39,109 bases of DNA from Anaerolineae bacterium (lineage in GTDB: Bacteria; Chloroflexota; Anaerolineae; B4-G1; SLSP01), in the NCBI GenBank assembly GCA_016931315.1, contig JAFGFB010000195.1, forward strand, positions 1-39,109, in the 5' to 3' direction. Each line of letters opens with the position of its first letter. Positions within the stretch are counted from its first letter, which is position 1. The position numbers and the translations under genes were made by a program. A model generated the notes under the pieces. That model had not been told where the DNA came from. It did no database searches and saw only the letters and a program-made list of their open reading frames with translations. This document shows, piece by piece, positions 33,428 to 39,109 of this stretch.

Positions 33428-34021
33428 ATGTACCCTGATATCATATTACGCCTGCCTGAATGGCTCGCCGGAGAACTTCAATCGCCGGCACAGCGCTTTT
33501 CCACACTCGAGGAGCGCATGGCCTTCGTCATCCGGCTTGCAGAGCGCAACATTCAGGAGGGCACCGGCGGACCTTTCGGCGCCGCCGTCTTTACCCAGGA
33601 AACCGGTGAACTGATTGCCCCAGGCGTCAACATTGTGGTTGCCTCACATTGCTCGCTCGCACATGCTGAAGCCGTAGCCATCATGTTAGCACAACAAATC
33701 TGCGGAACCTTCGATCTCAGTGCCGACTTTTTACCACCATTGGAACTGGTCACCAGTGCACAGCCCTGCATTCAATGTTACGGGAACATCTGGTGGAGTG
33801 GTCTCCAAAGGCTGATTGTCGGTGCAAGCAAAGCTGATGTCGAAGCCCTGACCGGCTTCCAAGAAGGGCCGGTGCCAGAAAACTGGGTCGAAACCCTGGA
33901 ACACCGCCCCCCACTCCCTCCTATCCGCGTGATTCAGAATGTGCTCCGCGAGGAGGCTTGTGCAGTCTTACGAGCTTATGCTGAAAACGGCGGTCTGGTC
34001 TACAATCCAGACGTGATGTAA
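33428..34021 (+). CDS. Cytidine/guanine deaminase-family protein
   Basis: The 197-residue protein has the zinc deaminase motifs HAE (79-81, proton shuttle Glu81) and PCIQC (113-117, zinc Cys114 and Cys117) after a GPFGAAVF strand. This layout matches the CDA-superfamily branch that includes guanine deaminase and TadA, but the substrate is unclear. The protein is cytosolic with no extra domains except a short C-terminal tail. It lies 176 bp after the caspase gene and has its own promoter-like site with an inverted repeat. It could be housekeeping base salvage or an effector of the neighbouring system; sequence alone does not decide. GGGGAGGG lies just before the ATG. Confidence 0.85.
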   Translation: MYPDIILRLPEWLAGELQSPAQRFSTLEERMAFVIRLAERNIQEGTGGPFGAAVFTQETGELIAPGVNIVVASHCSLAHAEAVAIMLAQQICGTFDLSADFLPPLELVTSAQPCIQCYGNIWWSGLQRLIVGASKADVEALTGFQEGPVPENWVETLEHRPPLPPIRVIQNVLREEACAVLRAYAENGGLVYNPDVM

Positions 34022-34105
34022 ATCAGAAGTCAAAGCGGCAATAATCAGAGAAAAGCATGCCTTTCATACACTTCCCCCATCACTAATTGACAAGGAGATT
34101 CCATA

Positions 34106-35575
34106 GTGGACACGACAGAAAGCCCCAAACCCCAACCAGAAGCCCCTAAAGAGGAACAAATCAGCACGCAACACGTGCTATGCGTGAACGGTCAAGAAAT
34201 TGCCTACACAGCAATCACCGGGACGATGGTTCTCAAAGCTACCGACGGGACAACCCCCAAAGCCTCCGTCTTCTTCGTTGCCTATACACGCGATGGAATA
34301 GAAGACCCTTCTCAACGTCCCATAACCTTCTCTTTCAACGGCGGACCAGGCTCTTCATCTGTCTGGATGCACCTGGGGCTGCTTGGCCCTCGGCGCGTTC
34401 GTCTGGCAGAAGATGGAGGACCCATCAGCCCACCCTATCAGTTGGTAGATAATGCTTACTCATTGCTCGATGAGACAGACCTGGTCTTCATTGATCCCGT
34501 AAGCACCGGCTATAGCCGCCCGGTGCCTGGCGAAGAAGCCAAACAATTCCACGGGCTGGAGCAGGATGCCGAATGGATGGGAGAATTCATACGGCTCTTC
34601 ACCACCCGCTTTCAACGTTGGAGCTCGCCCAAATTCCTGATTGGGGAGAGCTATGGCACCACCCGCGCGGCAGCACTTTCTGGCACACTTCAGAATCGTC
34701 ATAGCTTCTACCTCAACGGCATTATGCTCATCTCCACCGTACTCAATTTCCAGGGCGTCCGGTTTAACACTGGCAATGATTTGCCCTACATTCTCTTTCT
34801 ACCCACCTACACTGCAACGGCCTGGTATCATGGCTGCCTGTCCGAATCGCTGCAAAGCCGCCCCTTACGTGATCTATTGGCTGAAGTGGAACTCTTCGCC
34901 CGCACAGACTATACACTGGCGCTGATGCAAGGCGCACACCTGCCCGCCGAAGAGCAAGCCACGATTGCGAAGCGATTGGCAGCGTATACTGGGCTATCCG
35001 AAACCTACATTTCGCAGACGAATCTACGAATCAACATCTATCGCTTCGTCAAAGAACTGCTGCGAAGCCAACGCCGCACGGTCGGACGGCTCGATAGCCG
35101 CTTCAAGGGCATAGATCGGGATGCCGCAGGGGAACACTTTGAGTATGACCCGAGCTACGCGATCATTCAGGGCGCCTATGCTGCCACGCTGAACGATTAT
35201 ATCCGCCGCGAGCTGCAGTTCACCAGCGACCTTCCCTACGAGGTACTCACCAGCCTCCACGAGACCTGGGATTACAGCGCTTTTCAGAATCAATACGTCA
35301 ATGTGGCTGAAACGCTGCGCGCTGCCATGTGTCAAAATCCCTATCTCAAGGTCTTCGTTGCCAACGGTTACTACGATTTCGCCACACCCTACTTTGCAAC
35401 AGAGTATACCTTCAACCATCTGGAACTAGATGCCGAACTGCAAAGCAATATCAGCATGACCTATTATGAAGCCGGGCACATGATGTACGTTCATGAGCCT
35501 TCGCTGGCGCAGCTCAAAACGAATCTGACAGCGTTCATCCAAAGGTGCAAGGGAGACCCCCAAACAACCGAATAG
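34106..35575 (+). CDS. Cytosolic S10-family serine carboxypeptidase-like protein
   Basis: The 489-residue protein has S10 family motifs: FSFNGGPGSSS (oxyanion hole, about 75-85), nucleophile Ser182 in GESYG, Asp424 in NGYYDFATP and His458 in EAGHMMY. The triad is complete. There is no signal peptide, so it likely acts in the cytosol, unlike the vacuolar enzymes of eukaryotes. S10 proteins remove C-terminal residues or act as acyl-hydrolases. The start is GTG 34106 with AAGGAG 8 bp upstream. It lies 84 bp after the deaminase gene and is probably co-transcribed with it. A link to the caspase system is possible but unproven. Confidence 0.9.
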   Translation: MDTTESPKPQPEAPKEEQISTQHVLCVNGQEIAYTAITGTMVLKATDGTTPKASVFFVAYTRDGIEDPSQRPITFSFNGGPGSSSVWMHLGLLGPRRVRLAEDGGPISPPYQLVDNAYSLLDETDLVFIDPVSTGYSRPVPGEEAKQFHGLEQDAEWMGEFIRLFTTRFQRWSSPKFLIGESYGTTRAAALSGTLQNRHSFYLNGIMLISTVLNFQGVRFNTGNDLPYILFLPTYTATAWYHGCLSESLQSRPLRDLLAEVELFARTDYTLALMQGAHLPAEEQATIAKRLAAYTGLSETYISQTNLRINIYRFVKELLRSQRRTVGRLDSRFKGIDRDAAGEHFEYDPSYAIIQGAYAATLNDYIRRELQFTSDLPYEVLTSLHETWDYSAFQNQYVNVAETLRAAMCQNPYLKVFVANGYYDFATPYFATEYTFNHLELDAELQSNISMTYYEAGHMMYVHEPSLAQLKTNLTAFIQRCKGDPQTTE

Positions 35576-35585
35576 ACTTGAAAAA

Positions 35586-35651
35586 CAGGCAATAGTGAAG
35601 GCAGTGCCCCAGACTCCGGTTTGCCATTCGAGAGCCTGCCTTCCTATTGCC
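35586..35651 (+). repeat. Long hairpin between peptidase and FHA-regulator genes
   Basis: AGGCAATAG-T-GAAGGCAG pairs with CTGCCTTC-CTATTGCCT (17 bp with one bulged base) around a 31-nt loop. It lies just ahead of the ribosome site of the FHA gene. It lacks a U-tract, so attenuation or mRNA protection is more likely than termination. Confidence 0.55.
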
Positions 35652-35675
35652 TCTTGAGTGTCGGAGGAATTGCTC

Positions 35676-36296
35676 ATGACGGAATCGCCGAGCCGGGCAT
35701 GCCCGTATTTCACCGACCCCACGGGACGCGAGCACCTGCTAGAGCAGGATGTGATCACCCTGGGGCGAGCCATCGAGAACAGTATCGTCATCACCAGCAA
35801 GCGCATCTCCCGCGCGCATGCCCTGATACGGCGCGAGGGCTGGCGGCGCATCCTTGAAGATCTCGGCAGCGCCAACGGTACTTTCTGCAATGATGAGCGG
35901 GCACTGACTCCGGTAGAACTTCATGATGGGGACCGGGTGTTAGTCGGCGATGTATTGCTCATCTATCACGACCCTGATACCACACTGTGTGAATCACGTT
36001 TTCCGGAACTGGAGGTAGATGTCGCCGCGGGCATCGTACGTGTGAACCGCGAAGCAATCACACTCTCCCCCAAAGAATTCGAGCTGTTGGTCTATTTGCA
36101 CGCACAGCGTGGTCAAATTTGCTCTAAAGATGAAATTGCCAGAGCGGTTTGGCCCGAATATCAGGATAGCGTCTATGATTACCAGATCGAAAACCTGATA
36201 CGGCGACTACGCGCCAAGATCGAGGCCGATCCCGGAAATCCGCAGCTGCTTCTCACGCTCCGTGGTCTGGGTTATAAGTTGCTGATGCGGGAGTGA
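35676..36296 (+). CDS. FHA-winged-helix transcriptional regulator
   Basis: The 206-residue protein has an N-terminal FHA domain (about 10-97: ITLGRAIENS, SKRISRAHA with Ser45 and His48, GSANGTF with Asn67). An OmpR/PhoB-type winged helix follows (about 110-205: LSPKEFELLVYL, YQIENLIRRLRAKIE, TLRGLGYKL). FHA domains bind phosphothreonine, so the regulator probably responds to a Ser/Thr kinase rather than to a receiver phosphate. A membrane Ser/Thr kinase is encoded about 1 kb downstream and is the natural candidate (inference). ATG 35676 has GGAGGA 8 bp upstream. An upstream GTG at 35658 lacks such a site. Confidence 0.9.
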   Translation: MTESPSRACPYFTDPTGREHLLEQDVITLGRAIENSIVITSKRISRAHALIRREGWRRILEDLGSANGTFCNDERALTPVELHDGDRVLVGDVLLIYHDPDTTLCESRFPELEVDVAAGIVRVNREAITLSPKEFELLVYLHAQRGQICSKDEIARAVWPEYQDSVYDYQIENLIRRLRAKIEADPGNPQLLLTLRGLGYKLLMRE

Positions 36297-36435
36297 AGCA
36301 ACAACCCCTCATAAATTGATAGCCTCCTGTTAGTTTGCTGTTGGTGGTTGGATAGGTTCCCCTGGCGAGGCTGTGCTATGGTAGTCTCGGTAACACTGGG
36401 GCTGTCACCACAACATTCACACAGGAGGTAATCTT

Positions 36436-37224
36436 ATGGAAAAGCCAGGTTTGATACTCGTGCTCATTATATTAGGACTTAGCGCAATGGGATGCACTGC
36501 TGCGGGAACTTTTGGCGTAAAAGGGTCCGGCAATGTCCGGACAGAAGTGCATGAAATACACGATTTCACCAGTGTCAACTTTGCCAGCATTGGGGAGCTC
36601 ACTATCGAACAAGGTGAAGAAGAGGGGTTACGCATTGAAGCCGAAGACAACCTGCTCCCGTATTTTGAGACCGAAATCCACGATGGGGAACTCATCATCC
36701 GCCAGAGTATCCACACCCCGCTCCATCCTACCCAAGCCGTGCGTTTCTATCTCAAAGTCAAATCCCTGGAAGCTCTAGCCCTCACAGGCAGCGGCTCCGC
36801 GGCGGCTGAGCAGCTCCACGCCGAGCAACTCACCCTGCGATTAACAGGTTCTGGGAATATTAACCTGGGACACATTGAAGCTGACACATGCCGTGTATGG
36901 CTTTCCGGCTCTGGCGATGTCCACATTGCCACCCTCAATGCCACGGAGATGGAAACCCACCTTACCGGCTCAGGGAATATGCGCGTTACCGGCGCCGTGA
37001 GCGCCCAAGAGTTAGCACTCAGCGGCTCTGGCAACTATCTGGCGGATACCCTGCAGAGCAATAGCGCCGTCCTACGGCTCACCGGCAGCGGCTCGGCTCA
37101 CGTGCGGGTCGCAGAGCAACTGGAGGCGCAACTCACCGGCAGTGGTTCAATTATCTATAGCGGCACACCCACCGTGCAAAGCGTCATCACAGGATCGGGG
37201 AAGATCAGCACGCGTAGCAGCTGA
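36436..37224 (+). CDS. GIN-domain (DUF2807) putative lipoprotein
   Basis: The 262-residue protein has a hydrophobic N-terminal segment ending in SAMGC (Cys20), a loose lipobox. The rest is a beta-helix-like repeat built around GSG turns (LTGSGS, LTGSGN, LSGSGD and others, about every 20 residues), the pattern of the DUF2807 adhesin-head GIN domain. It is probably surface-exposed and attached by lipid or a membrane helix. Function in the family is not well known. A strong AGGAGG site lies 7 bp before the ATG. It is 54 bp upstream of the kinase gene and may be co-transcribed with it. Confidence 0.85.
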   Translation: MEKPGLILVLIILGLSAMGCTAAGTFGVKGSGNVRTEVHEIHDFTSVNFASIGELTIEQGEEEGLRIEAEDNLLPYFETEIHDGELIIRQSIHTPLHPTQAVRFYLKVKSLEALALTGSGSAAAEQLHAEQLTLRLTGSGNINLGHIEADTCRVWLSGSGDVHIATLNATEMETHLTGSGNMRVTGAVSAQELALSGSGNYLADTLQSNSAVLRLTGSGSAHVRVAEQLEAQLTGSGSIIYSGTPTVQSVITGSGKISTRSS

Positions 37225-37278
37225 ACGCAAGGTACAGCATCACGCGAACACGGTGAACTCTCTCTTTGGAGCAAGGCT

Positions 37279-38805
37279 ATGCAACGCCAGTTGGAAGGAC
37301 AAAGGCTCGGCAAATACCAAATCCTCAATCCCTTGGGACGCGGAGGTATGGCGCGGGTTTATCGCGCCTACCACGCCCAACTGGATCGCTACGTTGCTAT
37401 CAAGGTGCTGCGTTCTGATTTGGTGGATGAAGGGGACTTCCTGGAACGCTTCCAGAGGGAAGCGCGAGCAGTTGCCGGCCTACGTCATCCAAACATCGTC
37501 CAGGTCTACGATTTCGATGTGGAGATCACCGGCGACGATGCCCTCACCTACATGGTAATGGAGCTACTAGAGGGGGATACGCTCAAGAGCCGCCTGCAAG
37601 CCTATCAGGCGCGGAACGAGCGCATGCCCCTGGAGGAATGCTTACGGGTATTGTTGGACGTGCTCGGCGGACTGGGCTACGCCCACGCCGAAGGTGTCAT
37701 TCACCGAGATATCAAACCTGCCAACATCCTGCTCACCCGGCGTGGTCAGGCGGTGCTAGGGGATTTCGGCATCGCACAGATTGTGGGGGGAACGCGACAC
37801 ACCGCAGTAGATGCCCTGCTCGGCACCGTTGCGTATGTGGCTCCAGAGCAGGCGCTTGAGGGGCGCAGCGACCCGCGCAGCGATCTCTATTCCATCGGTG
37901 TGGTGCTCTACGAAATGCTAACCCAACATCCACCCTTCGATGCTGACACACCACTGGCGGTGCTGTTGCGCCACGTCAACGACCCCCTGCCGCTTCCGGG
38001 GGATGCTACCATCCCGAGACCGTTAGAACGGGTTTTGCTCAAAACGCTCTCCAAGCGCCCCGAAGAACGCTATCAGAGCGCCGCCGAGCTAGCCGAAGCT
38101 TTGCGCCATGCCGCACGGGAACTAGACCTGGCTCTGCCAGAGCAGCTGCCGCCGCCGCTCACCTTCACCACGGCAGAGGCGCCCTCGGAGGATGTGGTCG
38201 TCTATTCCGGTGCCGCCCGCGCCCAGGTCACAGACACCGGCTTTGCGGATGATGACACAAATGTGACAATCATTCCATCAACGGCGTTGGAACTGGCGCA
38301 AGCAAACGTCCTCGCACCGCGCGAAACTTTCGGGCTGAGCGTGCGTGGCAAGACGACTTATCTGCCGGTGAAAGGTGAAACGGGAAGCATTATTGCCGCC
38401 AGCGTTTTTGCGCCGGCATGGAACCTGCTGGGCATCATGGCGACAGGAATCACGGGAAGGCCGCTTTTTATCCATGGTTGGCCCGTCGAGCTCTTTCTTG
38501 CTGGCATGATTCTCAGCGCCATCATGTGGGTGACCCAGTCCATCTGGCTGATGATTCCAACGCTGCTGGTGTTGGGAAATGGCGTGCTCTTCAGTTATTA
38601 CACTCTAACCGAAAACTGGGAACAATGGGCTTTCTTGTGGCCCCTGGAGCTTTTCATTACTGGCGGCGCGATTGGTGTGACCTTCATGTTAGTGCGCCTG
38701 CGCGGAGCAAGCCGCGAGAATACGGGCTTGTTAGGATTCAGCCTCGGGGGGCTGAGTCTGGCAGCGGCACTCGTGATCAGCACAGCCGCATTGGCAAAAT
38801 GGTGA
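37279..38805 (+). CDS. Membrane Ser/Thr protein kinase (Pkn2/Hanks type)
   Basis: The 508-residue protein has an N-terminal kinase domain: Gly loop GRGGMARV (20-27), Lys42, catalytic HRDIKPAN (142-149), DFG (162-164) and APE (188-190). It also has a Pro-rich linker (about 285-370) and a C-terminal block of 4-5 membrane helices (about 375-505) with no large external sensor domain. All catalytic residues are present. It could phosphorylate Thr residues read by the FHA regulator encoded upstream. ATG 37279 has GGAG about 8 bp upstream. The end of the gene is followed by a MITE-like repeat, with no clear terminator of its own. Confidence 0.93.
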   Translation: MQRQLEGQRLGKYQILNPLGRGGMARVYRAYHAQLDRYVAIKVLRSDLVDEGDFLERFQREARAVAGLRHPNIVQVYDFDVEITGDDALTYMVMELLEGDTLKSRLQAYQARNERMPLEECLRVLLDVLGGLGYAHAEGVIHRDIKPANILLTRRGQAVLGDFGIAQIVGGTRHTAVDALLGTVAYVAPEQALEGRSDPRSDLYSIGVVLYEMLTQHPPFDADTPLAVLLRHVNDPLPLPGDATIPRPLERVLLKTLSKRPEERYQSAAELAEALRHAARELDLALPEQLPPPLTFTTAEAPSEDVVVYSGAARAQVTDTGFADDDTNVTIIPSTALELAQANVLAPRETFGLSVRGKTTYLPVKGETGSIIAASVFAPAWNLLGIMATGITGRPLFIHGWPVELFLAGMILSAIMWVTQSIWLMIPTLLVLGNGVLFSYYTLTENWEQWAFLWPLELFITGGAIGVTFMLVRLRGASRENTGLLGFSLGGLSLAAALVISTAALAKW

Positions 38806-38854
38806 GCGGCGCCAGGGAAAGTCGTTCAAACGCAACCTAATCACCAGATTAAGA

Positions 38855-39023
38855 ACCTATCCGAAAATTGGTGCACGATGCGACGTCTCACTGAACCTTA
38901 TGGTCAAATTCGCTTTCGGGAATGTATTATTTCGTTGGCGGGCTGCGCCCGCCAACGAAATAATGCTCCCAAAACCGCGCCTTTAGGTACAAATCCCGCA
39001 TCAAGATCAATTTTCGGACAGAT
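38855..39023. mobile_element. MITE-like element with terminal inverted repeats
   Basis: TCCGAAAATTG (38860-38870) and its exact complement (39008-39018) face each other. A further shared inner GATGCG lies on both arms after a short variable stretch. The core has no gene but holds an 18-bp-stem hairpin. The size of about 170 bp fits a MITE mobilised in trans by a transposase that is not in the window. Confidence 0.5.
38926..38964. repeat. Perfect 18-bp-stem hairpin inside the MITE-like element
   Basis: ATTATTTCGTTGGCGGGC pairs perfectly with its complement around a TGC loop. It may end transcription from the kinase gene or simply be part of the mobile element. Confidence 0.65.
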
Positions 39024-39051
39024 ACTAGGGCCTTGTGCTAGTTAAAACCGA

Positions 39052-39080
39052 TTGACAAAACGTCCTCCTGCGGGTATAGG
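39052..39080 (+). promoter_or_regulatory. Sigma-70-type promoter reading out of the window
   Basis: TTGACA (39052-39057), 17 bp, TATAGG (39075-39080). The -35 is perfect and the spacing ideal. A partial GTTAG/CTAAC inverted repeat follows. It should drive a gene beyond 39109. Confidence 0.5.
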
Positions 39081-39109
39081 TGTTAGTGCCAACAAACAAC
39101 TAACCCACA

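Larger units (their letters stand above)
38806..39109. other. Gene-free end of window with MITE-like element and promoter
   Basis: About 300 bp without a gene. It contains a MITE-like element (38855-39023) with a central hairpin, then a promoter reading off the window (39052-39080). No coding frame with a ribosome site is visible. Confidence 0.65.

Noticed and set aside
1-39109. CRISPR array, tRNA, rRNA or intact transposase
   Set aside because: None was seen on either strand by eye; repeats found are palindromes, the Fn3-coding tandem and the MITE-like element.

Overview
The window looks like a chromosomal segment of an anaerobic or facultative bacterium of the Chloroflexota, probably Anaerolineae-like. 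This is an inference from gene content: a Tad-type pilus locus without an outer-membrane secretin (fits a single-membrane cell), TPTPTPRP-type linkers, standalone multi-TM sensor domains, and a 2-oxoacid:ferredoxin oxidoreductase joined to Hdr and Etf genes. No rRNA, tRNA, CRISPR array or intact transposase is visible.

Layout. (1) 1-2956, plus strand: the end of a hybrid histidine kinase, a receiver-histidine kinase, and an HELGH-motif membrane protein of M50 type. (2) 16943 down to 2974, minus strand: a long closely spaced gene run, korD-korA-korB-korC, a multi-TM protein, an unrecognised protein, a giant HdrA-HdrA-MvhD fusion, an HdrCB/HdrD-like iron-sulfur protein, EtfA, EtfB, and a SulP transporter with STAS and cyclic-nucleotide-binding-like domains. 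A near-consensus sigma-70 promoter (TTGACA, 18 bp, TATAAT) lies at 17133-17104. Together these could pass electrons between 2-oxoacid oxidation, ferredoxin, Hdr-type flavin/Fe-S centres and an electron-transfer flavoprotein. (3) 16944-17713: gene-free and rich in hairpins. (4) 28328 down to 17714, minus strand: a Tad/Flp assembly locus (TadE, CpaB, CpaE/TadZ, TadB, TadC, a TPR/beta-propeller protein, TadA/CpaF, a DnaB-like ATPase, TadE, TadG).

(5) 28813-38805, plus strand: signalling and possible conflict genes. The most unusual is a two-gene unit. The first gene encodes a 1075-residue protein with two N-terminal zinc ribbons, an NB-ARC/STAND-type ATPase, a TPR-like region, one membrane segment and tandem C-terminal Fn3/Ig-like repeats. 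The next encodes a caspase-fold (C14) protease that ends in the same MGDV-type beta motif plus a matching zinc ribbon. I read this as a membrane-anchored sensor paired with a caspase effector through a shared recruitment module. Downstream are a CDA-fold deaminase, a cytosolic S10 serine carboxypeptidase, an FHA-winged-helix regulator, a GIN-domain lipoprotein-like protein and a membrane Ser/Thr kinase. The window ends in a MITE-like element and a promoter reading off the edge.

All functions are inferred from motifs read by eye. No database search was run.
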